Positions 9,736-18,094 are shown, numbered from the stretch's first letter. The stretch: 64,000 nt of DNA from Ekhidna lutea (GCF_900188325.1 NZ_FZPD01000001.1:186001-250000), one strand, 5' to 3'. The notes: a model not told the origin generated them from the sequence alone. Translations and numbers: made by a program.

Positions 9736-10152
9736 ATGAATGAACTGCTGAGCAGCTGGCATGAGGTCGTAAAACATCATGACGCGAAGTTGCTCAAGAC
9801 AATTCTTGATAAAGATGCCGTTTTCTTTTCTCCCATTCTATTTAAGCCCCAAAAGGGACGTAAAAAGGTGATGATTTACCTGCTCTCGGCAGCTAAAATG
9901 TTTAAAGACGCCCAATTCCATTACGTCAAAGAAATAGTTGGCGAGCGAGATGCTATGTTGGAGTTCAATGCCATAATTGACGGAATTCACATCGATGGAG
10001 TTGACATCATTACCTGGAATGAAGAGCATAAAATCACCGAATTCAAAGTCATGATTCGTCCAAGTAAGGCTATTGAAAAAGTGGGAGAGAAAATGATGGC
10101 TCATCTACAGGACATGAGCCTTTGGGATAAAATTAAACTGAAACTTTCATGA
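9736..10152 (+). CDS. NTF2/SnoaL-like protein
   Basis: 138-residue protein with the small cone-shaped NTF2-like pattern: an N-terminal helix pair ('ELLSSWHEVVKHHDAKLLKTIL'-type), 'AVFFSPIL', and a C-terminal strand pair 'EFKVMIRPSKA'. Such proteins are often polyketide-cyclase-like or ligand-binding. It is two bases downstream of metK and overlaps the next gene by four (ATGA), so it is probably co-transcribed with both. The ligand is unknown. Confidence 0.8.
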   Translation: MNELLSSWHEVVKHHDAKLLKTILDKDAVFFSPILFKPQKGRKKVMIYLLSAAKMFKDAQFHYVKEIVGERDAMLEFNAIIDGIHIDGVDIITWNEEHKITEFKVMIRPSKAIEKVGEKMMAHLQDMSLWDKIKLKLS

Positions 10153-10868
10153 GACTATCAAGCATCGCTTTCATCCTGATTTTTTTTGGCTCCTGCCAAA
10201 AGCAGGAAAAAAAACCACCCATTGAAATAGCGCCTGTGGCAGAAGGTCAGTCATTTAATGCCGCTTTTCTTATGATTGACGGGGTATATAATTCAGAGCT
10301 AATGGCTCCTTTCGACATTTTTCAGCACACTATTTTCCATACTGATGGAGGCATCAACGTATTTACTGTTGCAGAAATAATGGATACCATTACCTCTTTT
10401 GAAGGGCTGAGGTTGCTGCCGGATTATTCATTTGATAGCAAAGACATTCCAAACATTGACATTCTAGTAGTCCCAAGTGCGGAACACAACATGGATACGG
10501 ACCTTGAAAATGAGGTTTTAATCAATTGGGTGAATGAAATTGGCGATAAGGCTGATTATGTGATGTCTTTATGTGATGGTGCATTCGTTCTTGCAAAAGC
10601 GGGCCTGGTTGAAGGTAAAGAATCCACTACTTTCCCAACAGACATTGGAAAATATAAGGAAACCTTTCCTTCGTTAACCGTTCATGAAAACGTTTCATTT
10701 GTTCATCACGACAACTTGCTTACTTCTGCCGGCGGAGCTAAATCATATGACGTAGCTCTCTATCTTGTCCATCACCTTTACGGTGATCTGGTCGCCAAGG
10801 GGGTTGGGCGAGGCTTAGTCATTGATTGGGATATCAATGATTATGCATTTGTGAAAGTAGATAAATAA
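10149..10868 (+). CDS. Lipoprotein with DJ-1/PfpI (GATase1-like) domain
   Basis: 239 residues. A short hydrophobic leader ends in a lipobox with Cys16 ('FFGSCQ'), so it should be lipidated and face the periplasm. The rest is a DJ-1/PfpI domain: 'FLMIDGVYNSELMAPFDIF' at the start and the nucleophile-elbow 'SLCDGAFVLAKAGL' with Cys142. This resembles the sensor domain of GlxA/AraC-type regulators, but no helix-turn-helix follows. A membrane-anchored DJ-1 domain is unusual. Overlaps the upstream NTF2-like gene by four bases. Confidence 0.85.
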   Translation: MRLSSIAFILIFFGSCQKQEKKPPIEIAPVAEGQSFNAAFLMIDGVYNSELMAPFDIFQHTIFHTDGGINVFTVAEIMDTITSFEGLRLLPDYSFDSKDIPNIDILVVPSAEHNMDTDLENEVLINWVNEIGDKADYVMSLCDGAFVLAKAGLVEGKESTTFPTDIGKYKETFPSLTVHENVSFVHHDNLLTSAGGAKSYDVALYLVHHLYGDLVAKGVGRGLVIDWDINDYAFVKVDK

Positions 10869-10918
10869 TTCAACCCATCGCTTAAATCTCGTGTCTTACC
10901 ATTGAATAATTTGAAGCT

Positions 10919-11377
10919 ATGAGAAAAGTAATAATCGTTCTGTTTTTTTGGATTTTGATCATAGGTTGTGGAAACAGTGACTGCATAAGTGCATCTTGCA
11001 TTGCACCACCCGAGGGGACATTTAACTCCAGCGAATATAACATTGCCATATTCCCGCTAATTGAAAGTACCGGAAACCAGCAAGCACGAACTCAATCTGA
11101 TAGAATGGACTCTGTCATTGTTCATTCGGATCAGGATATTGTGGTTAGGGAGTTCTACACCTGGGTGGCCATTCCAAAGCCGGAAAATGTGACCTCATTC
11201 ACTTTATATGTTGGAGAAGATAGCTTTGAAGTGAGTGGGTTTTTGCCAAGCCTGACAGAAGACTTAAAAGGATACCTGATTGGATTTTTGAATGAAGACG
11301 AAAGCATCAAGATGGTAGGAGAGCAGGCCTCTGAAGATCTGATTAATGGCGTTTGCAACGACACCATAAATTGCTAG
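10919..11377 (+). CDS. Hypothetical lipoprotein
   Basis: 152 residues with a signal peptide and lipobox ('ILIIGCGNSD'), then four further cysteines (two near the start, two at the end) that could form disulfides. No family recognised. It sits 50 bp after the DJ-1 lipoprotein on the same strand and its stop codon abuts that of the convergent SDR gene. Confidence 0.75.
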   Translation: MRKVIIVLFFWILIIGCGNSDCISASCIAPPEGTFNSSEYNIAIFPLIESTGNQQARTQSDRMDSVIVHSDQDIVVREFYTWVAIPKPENVTSFTLYVGEDSFEVSGFLPSLTEDLKGYLIGFLNEDESIKMVGEQASEDLINGVCNDTINC

Positions 11378-12055
11378 CTACCACTGAATCTCTTTTTTGT
11401 CTCTGAAGAACTTTCCTCCAGGGATCTCCTCTTCAGTCGCTAGCCATACTGCTGTTTCTGCTCCTTTTTCAACAGGGCGGTGTGCGCCAGAGCCACCCAT
11501 ATCTGTTCTGACCCAACCAGGACACATCGCGTTGACTTTAACGCTTGATCCTACCTGCGAATGTGCCATTATTGTAAGTGCATTCAGCGCAGCTTTAGAA
11601 ATACGATATGCCGGATGATCCCCTCTCAAGTCCTCGATGGCACCCATTCCGCTTGATATATTGATGATTCGTCCGTTATCCGATTTTTGTAAAAGTGACG
11701 ATAGTTCTTGTATAAGCCTCCAGGGACCATAAACGTTCGTTTGAATGGTTTGCTGAACTACATCCAGGTCAGCATTTATCACGTCCATGCCATTATCCTT
11801 CAGTATCGCTGCGTTGTTAATCAAAACGTCTAATGCCCCTACTTCCTTATTGAATTTAGCCGTAAACTGGTAGATGCTTTCTTTATTTGATACATCTAGT
11901 TGCATAAAATGCGCCCCTACTTCCTTTGCAGCTTCATGGCCTTTCTCTGGTGATCTTGCCGTGAGCGTGACATCATGACCCAAATCCACCAGTTGTTTAC
12001 AGACTTCTCTTCCAATTCCTCGATTTCCGCCCGTTACTATGATCCTTTTTTTCAT
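11378..12055 (-). CDS. SDR-family NAD(P)-dependent oxidoreductase
   Basis: 225-residue short-chain dehydrogenase. The cofactor motif 'TGGNRGIG' is at residues 8-15, 'NNAA' near residue 84, and the catalytic 'YRISK' (Tyr-x-x-x-Lys) near 150, preceded by 'INISSGMG'. Similar in layout to carbonyl-reductase-type SDRs. Substrate unknown. Divergent from the GNAT gene, whose start lies about 50 bp away. Confidence 0.88.
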   Translation of the reverse strand: MKKRIIVTGGNRGIGREVCKQLVDLGHDVTLTARSPEKGHEAAKEVGAHFMQLDVSNKESIYQFTAKFNKEVGALDVLINNAAILKDNGMDVINADLDVVQQTIQTNVYGPWRLIQELSSLLQKSDNGRIINISSGMGAIEDLRGDHPAYRISKAALNALTIMAHSQVGSSVKVNAMCPGWVRTDMGGSGAHRPVEKGAETAVWLATEEEIPGGKFFRDKKEIQW

Positions 12056-12107
12056 TTCTTTCAGGTTTAAAGGCTATCAATGTTTTATTTGCCAAAAAAA
12101 ACCATCG

Positions 12108-13277
12108 ATGCATATCATTGAAGTTACCGATAAGAAAACCGCCAGGGAGTTTCTACAGTTCCCCATCCGGCTTTACAAGAACGAGCCCAACTGGATTCGC
12201 CCGCTAGACAAGGACATCAATGGTGTTTTTGATCCAAAAGTGAATAAGTTCTTCAGAAACGGAGAATGCACACGGTGGGTATTGAGGAATGAACAGCGAA
12301 AAACGATTGGTAGAATAGCTGCTTTCATAAATAAGAAAACTGTAAACAAAGACAATGACCAGCCAACCGGTGGTGTCGGGTTTTTCGAATGCATTGATGA
12401 TCAGGAAGCTGCTAACCTCCTGTTTGATACAGGCAAAAAATGGCTAGAAGCAAAAGGCATAGAGGCCATGGATGGTCCAATCAATTTTGGAGATCGTGAC
12501 ACCTGGTGGGGGTTGCTGGTAGATGGGTTTGACCGACCGCCAAACTATCAATGCAATTACCATTTTCCCTATTATCAAAAACTATTTGAAGCCTATGGCT
12601 TTCAGGTTTACTTCAAGCAATTCACGTTTGGAAGACAAGTGATGGATCCGCTAAGTGACCGTCTTTATGAGAAAGCAGCGGTTGCTCAAAAAGATGCGGA
12701 TTACACCTTCCGACATATCGAGAAGAAGAAACTAAAAAAATACGCTGAAGATTTTAGAACAGTCTACAATGATGCATGGGCACGTCATCCGGGTGTAGCG
12801 GAGATGTCTTCACTTCAGGCTAATGCCATTATCAAGAAAATGAAGCCGATCATGGATGAAAAAATCATGTGGTTTGGGTACCATAAAGATCAGCCGGTTG
12901 GTTTCTATATCAATATTCCGGAATTGAATCAGGTTTTCAAGCATGTGAACGGTAAGCTTGATCTCATTGGAAAATTGAAATTCCTTTATCACAAAATCAG
13001 AAAGACCAATAAAAAAATGATTGGGTTGGTGTTTGGCATTTCGCCTGAACATCAGGGCAAAGGTGTAGATGGAGCACTTATCATGGCGATCAGGGATGTG
13101 GTACAGGAAACGTATACACGTTACGAGCAGTTAGAAATGAACTGGATTGGGGATTTTAACCCGAAGATGATCAAAGTGGTGGAGCAGGTTGGAGGCGATG
13201 TGGTGAAGACACATCATACCTATAGATACCTGTTTGACAGAACAAAGGAGTTTAAAAGGATGCCGATTAAGAATTAA
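12108..13277 (+). CDS. GNAT-family N-acetyltransferase-like protein
   Basis: About 389 residues from the ATG giving 'MHIIEVTDKK'. The frame is open 23 codons further upstream but that part would overlap the divergent SDR gene and does not look coding. The C-terminal third carries an acetyl-CoA-binding-like stretch ('FGISPEHQGKGVDGALI') typical of GNAT motif A. The N-terminal half has a separate conserved block ('GPINFGDRDTWWGLLVDGF') found in this Bacteroidota family. Substrate unknown. The stop overlaps the 3' end of the broken DUF4442 gene by four bases. Confidence 0.82.
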   Translation: MHIIEVTDKKTAREFLQFPIRLYKNEPNWIRPLDKDINGVFDPKVNKFFRNGECTRWVLRNEQRKTIGRIAAFINKKTVNKDNDQPTGGVGFFECIDDQEAANLLFDTGKKWLEAKGIEAMDGPINFGDRDTWWGLLVDGFDRPPNYQCNYHFPYYQKLFEAYGFQVYFKQFTFGRQVMDPLSDRLYEKAAVAQKDADYTFRHIEKKKLKKYAEDFRTVYNDAWARHPGVAEMSSLQANAIIKKMKPIMDEKIMWFGYHKDQPVGFYINIPELNQVFKHVNGKLDLIGKLKFLYHKIRKTNKKMIGLVFGISPEHQGKGVDGALIMAIRDVVQETYTRYEQLEMNWIGDFNPKMIKVVEQVGGDVVKTHHTYRYLFDRTKEFKRMPIKN

Positions 13278-13792
13278 GATTTAGCTTTTTTCTTTTCCTT
13301 ATAAAACTCCTTATCCGCCACATATATCGTTTTTTCAATCTCGCAAAAGACTTTACCTTCTTTGCTTTTTATCTGAACTATTTTCGTGAGATCGACTTCT
13401 TTCTTTTTGGATATATCAGCTTTCAGGTTGGATATCTCTTCTTGTGTAAACTCGAAAACAACATAGGCATTTTAATTGGCTGGTCGCTTGAATTTAACCA
13501 TGGAGGATTTGTCCCAAACCACATATTCTCTACCTAAAAGTTGAATCAATTGCACCATGTAAATGGGATCGGTGGCCGAAAATAGACTTCCGCCAAAAAT
13601 GGTCCCGACGTAATTTTTGTTCTTGTACGAAAGTGGAATTTTGACTTCTATTCTGCTCAGGTCTTTTGTTACTGAGGTAATTCTTCCTGTCGTTCTGCGA
13701 TACATCGGAGACTTATTGAAGAACCATTTAAACAAAATATGGGCGTATCTGCTAAAGTATTTATTAGAGATACGAGAAAGAAACTGATACAT
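13274..13792 (-). pseudogene. DUF4442 thioesterase-like gene interrupted by an in-frame stop
   Basis: The first 106 codons ('MYQFLSRISNK' to 'KFKRPAN') match the start of DUF4442 hot-dog-fold proteins, including 'YVGTIFGGSLFSATDPIYM'. A TAA at 13472-13474 then ends the frame. Exactly in frame after it the family's C-terminal half continues for 65 codons ('NAYVVFEFTQEEI' ... 'VFCEIEKTIYVADKEF'), ending with TAA at 13274-13276. A single base change would restore a 172-residue protein. It is therefore a recent nonsense mutation, a sequencing error, or a readthrough gene. Convergent with the GNAT gene. Confidence 0.85.
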
Positions 13793-13898
13793 GACACCAA
13801 TTTAAGAGTGAACTAACAATTCATCCTACTAAATCGACAGTTCAGTCAATCTATTTTTTGAGTTGAAGGTTTTTCGCTTTGAATTGCTTAAAAAAGCG

Positions 13899-14555
13899 AT
13901 GCACACGTTTCTGATCTTCTCTCATGTTTTTTGCGGTGGCACAGTTCTGCTGCTGGGCCTGATTCAGTTTTTGAATCGTAAAGGTTCAGCGAATCATATT
14001 CTGATGGGTAGAATCTATGTTGGAGCCATGTGGTGGATTTGTTTAAGTGCATGGACAATCATTTCCTTTTATAGATTCAGCGCTTTTCTTATGGTCATTG
14101 CTGTGCTTACTTTCCATGCATCATTTGTTGGCGTTCGAATACTCAGACGTAAAAAGGAAGGTTCAGAAAAATGGTATGATTGGGCAGTAAGTATTGTAAC
14201 GCTTCTTTTTGGGATCGGGATTATCATTTACGGAGGGCATCTATACTTCAATACTCCCAATACCATTCTGGCATTTCTCTGTGTGCTGTTTGGGGTTTTT
14301 ACCAGCTTAAATGCGACGCAGGACTTAAGGTTTTTTATACGTAAACCGGAAGTGGAGAAAGGCTGGTGGATCAAACAACACATTGGTGCAATGGGTGGAT
14401 CATACATTGCAGCTATCACCGCTTTTGCTGTTCAGAATCCTAACATTTTTATGCCCGGTAGTTCCTATCAGTGGTTGTTGTGGATACTTCCGGGAGTAAT
14501 AGGAACTCCCATTGTCTCATTGATGTCAAAAAAGTGGGTGAGGAAATTAGCTTAG
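13899..14555 (+). CDS. DUF2306-like membrane protein
   Basis: About 218 residues with roughly seven hydrophobic helices and conserved histidines at helix ends ('FSHVFCGG', 'HILMGRIYVGAMW', 'LTFHASFVG', 'KQHIGAMGGSYIAA'), the pattern of the DUF2306 group of predicted membrane proteins. I prefer the ATG at 13899; a TTG start 12 codons upstream (13863) is also open. Function unknown. Confidence 0.78.
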   Translation: MHTFLIFSHVFCGGTVLLLGLIQFLNRKGSANHILMGRIYVGAMWWICLSAWTIISFYRFSAFLMVIAVLTFHASFVGVRILRRKKEGSEKWYDWAVSIVTLLFGIGIIIYGGHLYFNTPNTILAFLCVLFGVFTSLNATQDLRFFIRKPEVEKGWWIKQHIGAMGGSYIAAITAFAVQNPNIFMPGSSYQWLLWILPGVIGTPIVSLMSKKWVRKLA

Positions 14556-14566
14556 AACAGATAAAC

Positions 14567-14746
14567 CCCGCTATACCGAATGTGTAATCTCGCATAGCTG
14601 CAAATTCTCACAAAGCATGAAGAAAGTCATCCAGCCACTCATTGCAATAGGACAACCGCCATGCCTTTCTAAAGAGGTGTGAGAGATATTGTGTAGTTTT
14701 ATTGCACATATAAGTGGATATAGTGCATAAAGTGTGCTATAGCCGG
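14567..14746. repeat. Long hairpin spacer bounded by GCTATA/TATAGC inverted repeats
   Basis: The 270 bases between the DUF2306 gene and the antitoxin have no convincing gene. The element starts with CCCGCTATA and ends with TATAGCCGG, which pair with one mismatch. It is immediately followed by TTGTTACCTTC (14747-14757), whose exact inverse stands after the toxin gene. It looks like a cassette-boundary or attC-like foldback, but I cannot assign it to a named family. Confidence 0.45.
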
Positions 14747-14827
14747 TTGTTACCTTCCATCGCAAGCCAGATCAAAATTCATTCTTAACAGAACGGAAAC
14801 AGAATGACATTCGTTAATTTAGTTACC

Positions 14828-15016
14828 ATGGAAACAAAGCTCAAAGAACATTTAATTCAAATTGCCGGTAGGTTAACACCTGAGTCAACTTTGGAGGACG
14901 TGTATGAACAGCTCTCCTTGCTGGCTGACATAGAACTATCTGAACAACAAGAACAAAGTGGTCAGATATTAACTCAATCTGAAGTTGAACAGCAATCTAA
15001 AGAATGGCTAAAGTAA
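14828..15016 (+). CDS. Antitoxin of a RelE/ParE-type toxin-antitoxin pair
   Basis: 62-residue acidic, helical protein ('METKLKEHLIQIAG') ending in 'QSKEWLK', the C-terminal pattern of Bacteroidota antitoxin-like proteins that precede ParE/RelE toxins. The ATG at 14828 is preferred; one at 14804 in the same frame is possible. The toxin start at 15004 overlaps its last 13 bases, the usual coupling of such pairs. The protein is expected to bind the toxin and repress their shared promoter. Confidence 0.8.
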   Translation: METKLKEHLIQIAGRLTPESTLEDVYEQLSLLADIELSEQQEQSGQILTQSEVEQQSKEWLK

Positions 15017-15309
15017 TTTGGACCAAAAGAGCTTTCGGTCAACTCGAACGTAATATCAAATACATCAAAGAAGAGCAAGGGAATTCATATGCAGAAACTG
15101 TACTTGACAAAATTCTCAGTTCAACTGCACTTTTAGAAGGAACTCCCAAAATGGGAAGAGTTGAACCTCTTCTTGAACATAAGAAATCAGAGTATCGCTT
15201 CATAGTTGTTTGGAGCTACAAGATAATTTATCGAGTTGCGTCAGATCATGTAACAATTTCGAGAGTCTTCCACACATCAAGAAATCCTAACAAGCTTAAA
15301 GGAGTCTAG
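15004..15309 (+). CDS. RelE/ParE family toxin
   Basis: 101 residues. The fold signature is clear: 'VIWTKRAFGQLERNIKYI' (helix hairpin), 'LLEGTPKMGRVEP', 'YRFIVVWSYKIIYRV', 'VTISRVFHTSRNP'. ParE members inhibit gyrase and RelE members cut mRNA in the ribosome; the terminal 'HTSRNP' is closer to the ParE/YoeB-like Bacteroidota group but the target is not settled by sequence. Overlaps its antitoxin. It lies in a hairpin-bounded accessory segment. Confidence 0.88.
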   Translation: MAKVIWTKRAFGQLERNIKYIKEEQGNSYAETVLDKILSSTALLEGTPKMGRVEPLLEHKKSEYRFIVVWSYKIIYRVASDHVTISRVFHTSRNPNKLKGV

Positions 15310-15313
15310 AACA

Positions 15314-15547
15314 GAAGGTAACAAACGCTAGCGATGCAGATGTCAGGCTGCTACTAGCAAGTATCGCAGGAACACACCGCTCCCCTTCCCTTCTGTGACT
15401 TACTGTGCGTGGAAGAACTGTGGGCAATTCTAGCGGATGTCCGGGTTAACGCAGTACTTTGTAGATAGCGTTGTGCGTGTGGTTCAGGTTCGCTAGTTTT
15501 ATCAGAAATTGCTTAGTTCGGGACATCCGCCCGCTAGCTGAGCGTTA
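15314..15547. repeat. Hairpin-rich spacer with nested inverted repeats
   Basis: Begins with GAAGGTAACAA (inverse of 14747-14757), then AACGCTAGC, and ends with GCTAGCTGAGCGTT, so its ends are inverted. Inside it, TAGCGGATGTCC (about 15431-15443) pairs with GGACATCCGC near the right end. TAACAAACGC at the left and GCGTTATGC at the right resemble the ends of integron attC sites. No protein-coding frame was found here. Assignment as an attC-like recombination site is an inference. Confidence 0.45.
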
Positions 15548-15562
15548 TGCTTAACCTCTCCT

Positions 15563-16084
15563 ATGAGCTACTTTTTTATCGCAATAGCAGTTTCTCTCGT
15601 TTTAGGTTTATTAAAATACAACTCATCAAAAACAATTGATCTTGATTCAGCAAGTGAATTAAGATTGAGTAAATTTTATTGGTATTTTGGCATTGGTTGT
15701 GTTTTAATCGCTGTAATCAGCTCAGTCACTGTGGTAGTATCAAATGAGAAAGATGTGTGGATCAGTGTTCTTTTTATACTGGGCTTTTTTGGTGGTTTAG
15801 GCCTAATAATCGCGATGATCTACCAAAACCATAGAATAAAAATCGAGGATGACACTTTAACTGTCCTCAGTTTTTGGAAAGTGGCTAAAACTGTGAAATG
15901 GAACGAAATAAAGTCCATTGCCTTTAATCCTGTTTCTGGATATATAAAGTTCCACGGACCTATTGACACTCTTAAAATCCACTTCCATATAGTTGGACTT
16001 GTCGACCTACTTGAGCTTGCCGACAGACAAACAAACGGACTAACAGACCAAATTCAAACAGTTCGCAATAAGCTAAATATATAG
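15563..16084 (+). CDS. Membrane protein with PH-like domain
   Basis: 173 residues. Helices at about residues 2-16, 39-58 and 66-88 are followed by a beta-rich region ('IKIEDDTLTVLSFWKVAKTVKWNEIKSI') that resembles the bacterial PH/YdbS-type fold. Function unknown. It stands alone between two hairpin spacers, like a gene cassette. Confidence 0.65.
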   Translation: MSYFFIAIAVSLVLGLLKYNSSKTIDLDSASELRLSKFYWYFGIGCVLIAVISSVTVVVSNEKDVWISVLFILGFFGGLGLIIAMIYQNHRIKIEDDTLTVLSFWKVAKTVKWNEIKSIAFNPVSGYIKFHGPIDTLKIHFHIVGLVDLLELADRQTNGLTDQIQTVRNKLNI

Positions 16085-16305
16085 ATAAGCATACATACGA
16101 TATGGTCGCATGGCCTTACTTAGTCATCTGCCAAGTTTCTGCAAAATATCCCGCTATCTGCCTGCCGGCAAAGGCAGGCTTTGAATGCACTGGCAGATTC
16201 GCAAATTTCATCGCAATTAATTAAGCTCTGAGGTCACAGCATTTTACCTCAGCGTTAGAGAGTATGGGGGAACTAATCTTCGACAGAATTCTTCGTATCT
16301 TAATT
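16085..16305. repeat. Spacer with two foldback hairpins
   Basis: Contains GCCTGCC/GGCAGGC (16160-16179) and CTGAGGT/ACCTCAG (16228-16251), the second followed by GCGTTAGAG, which resembles the GTTRRRY end of attC sites. No gene was seen in it. Confidence 0.4.
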
Positions 16306-16538
16306 ATGAGTACCGTTGAACTTAAATCAAACCTTCATCAACTAATTGATGACATTCAGAACACAAAACTTCTGGAATCTCTCCACGATCTTCTATCTGA
16401 AAGCAAAAACGCAAAAGCAGGAACTCTCTGGAACAGCCTAACTGAGAGTCAAAGAAATGAAGTAATGGTGCTTATGAAGAATCTGAGAGCCCCCAAAACC
16501 TAACTGTACACTCAGAAATTCTTAGAAAATATAAATGA
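16306..16538 (+). pseudogene. Orphan antitoxin, probably frameshifted
   Basis: Starts 'MSTVELKSNLHQLIDDIQ', a common Bacteroidota antitoxin N-terminus, and continues to 'SLTESQRNEVMVLMK'. The frame then gives only 'NLRAPKT' and stops at 16503. One base over, from 16479, the expected antitoxin tail continues: 'ESESPQNLTVHSEILRKYK', stopping at 16538. A lost G in the GAAGAATCT stretch near 16479 would explain it. No toxin gene follows. A decayed toxin-antitoxin remnant is the likely reading; the intact short frame is 16306-16503. Confidence 0.6.
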
Positions 16539-16574
16539 GAATATACCACAATGGATCAATTCAGGAGGTCTATA

Positions 16575-16608
16575 AACAAAAAAGCAGTCACATTTCTGCA
16601 ACTGCTTT
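16575..16608 (-). terminator. Terminator of tRNA-His
   Basis: On the minus strand an AAAGCAGT/ACTGCTTT stem with a 12-base loop is followed by a T run. It lies 12 bases beyond the 3' end of the tRNA. Confidence 0.75.
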
Positions 16609-16619
16609 CCATTCTTAGG

Positions 16620-16694
16620 GGTGAAAGACCGGATTCGAACCGGCGACCTCCTGAACCACAATCAGGCGTTCTAACCAACTGAACTACAATCACC
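16620..16694 (-). tRNA. tRNA-His (anticodon GTG)
   Basis: The anticodon arm CCTGATTGTGGTTCAGG carries GTG in a seven-base loop. The D arm, and a T arm with TTCGAAT, are regular. An extra G at -1 faces C73, as expected for tRNA-His. CCA is not encoded. The acceptor stem has two T-T oppositions (5:68 and 6:67) as I align it, which is weaker than usual. Confidence 0.93.
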
Positions 16695-16759
16695 ATATAT
16701 TTTCAGATTTCTCTGAAAAGGAGTGCAAAGGTAATACCCCTTATGAAATCTACAAACGA

Positions 16760-18094
16760 TTATTTCCGATCAAATTTTAATCGCTGGCCAAGTTTACTTT
16801 CGTCTAGCTCTCCATCTGTGTAAGCGAGGTGACCGGATACAAAGGTTTTCTCAATGGACGACTTAAATGTATGCCCATCAAACGGTGACCACCCGCACTT
16901 TGCCCGAATGTTTCCTTTGTCAACAGTCCATGGCTTATCCAGGTCTACCAAAACTAAATCTGCCTTGTAGCCTTCACGGATGTAACCACGCTCTTTTACA
17001 TCGAAACACTCCGCTACCGCATGGCACATTTTTTCAGCAATGCGCTCCAATGAAATTTTACCCTGATGATAAAAGTCCAGCATGGCTACCAGCGTGTGTT
17101 GGATTAGCGGACCACCGGATGGTGCTTTCATATATGGGTTTTGCTTCTCTTCCAGTGTGTGAGGCGCATGATCTGTTGCAATCACATCGATGCGGTCATC
17201 CAATAGAGCCTTCCATATCTGATCTCTATCCTCAGCTGACTTAACTGCTGGATTCCACTTAATAAAAGCTCCCTTTTCATCATAATCTGCATCGCTAAAC
17301 CACAAGTGATGGATGCATGCTTCTGAAGTAATTCTCTTTTGACCTAATGGAATTTCATTCGTGAAGAGGTTGGTTTCTTTCCCGGTGGAAATGTGTAAGA
17401 TGTGCAATCGTGCGTCATTCTTCTTCGCCAACTCAACCGCCTTTGAGGAGGACAAATAGCAGGCCTCCTCATTTCGAATGACCGGGTGATATTTGAATGG
17501 GATATTATCTCCGTATTCTGCAACAAACTTTTCTGTATTGGCCCGAATGGTAGCTTCATCTTCACAATGAGTAGCAATGAGAATGGGGGCATTTCTAAAA
17601 ATATTCTCAAGCGTTTCCTGATCATCCACCAACATGTTCCCGGTAGATGAACCCATAAATATTTTGATGCCACATACTGAAGCTGGATCTGTTTTCAGCA
17701 CTTCATCGAGGTTAGTATTCGTGCTACCCATGTAGAATGAATAATTGGCAAGCGAATTCTTAGCACCAATTTGATATTTCGCCTCCAACAATTCCTGGGT
17801 AATTGTTTGTGGATTTACATTGGGCATTTCCATAAAAGATGTGACCCCTCCTGCAACGGCGGCTCTTGATTCTGTGAATATGTTTCCTTTATGCGTCAGA
17901 CCCGGCTCTCTAAAGTGCACCTGATCATCAATCACTCCGGGGAAAAGATGAAGCCCTTTTCCGTCAATCACTTTATGTTTCCCATCCACACTTAGGGCAG
18001 TACCAATCTTTTCAATTCGGTCATCCTTTATAAGGATGTCACCTGTTTTTATCTGACCCTCATTCACAATACTGACCTCTTTAATTAAAAGCAT
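16760..18094 (-). CDS. pyrC: Dihydroorotase
   Basis: 444-residue amidohydrolase that cyclises carbamoyl aspartate to dihydroorotate in pyrimidine synthesis. Metal-site motifs: 'DDQVHFREPG' near residue 60 (His-x-His-like site replaced by the Bacteroidota variant), 'HILHIST' near 237 and 'ATDHAPH' near 310. The layout is that of the class I/allantoinase-like dihydroorotases. It is monocistronic, next to tRNA-His. A dihydropyrimidinase-like activity is the main alternative. Confidence 0.88.
   Translation of the reverse strand: MLLIKEVSIVNEGQIKTGDILIKDDRIEKIGTALSVDGKHKVIDGKGLHLFPGVIDDQVHFREPGLTHKGNIFTESRAAVAGGVTSFMEMPNVNPQTITQELLEAKYQIGAKNSLANYSFYMGSTNTNLDEVLKTDPASVCGIKIFMGSSTGNMLVDDQETLENIFRNAPILIATHCEDEATIRANTEKFVAEYGDNIPFKYHPVIRNEEACYLSSSKAVELAKKNDARLHILHISTGKETNLFTNEIPLGQKRITSEACIHHLWFSDADYDEKGAFIKWNPAVKSAEDRDQIWKALLDDRIDVIATDHAPHTLEEKQNPYMKAPSGGPLIQHTLVAMLDFYHQGKISLERIAEKMCHAVAECFDVKERGYIREGYKADLVLVDLDKPWTVDKGNIRAKCGWSPFDGHTFKSSIEKTFVSGHLAYTDGELDESKLGQRLKFDRK

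Noticed and set aside
14571-14765. 64-codon minus-strand frame upstream of the toxin-antitoxin pair
   Set aside because: No homology, poor composition, and it lies within the foldback spacer.
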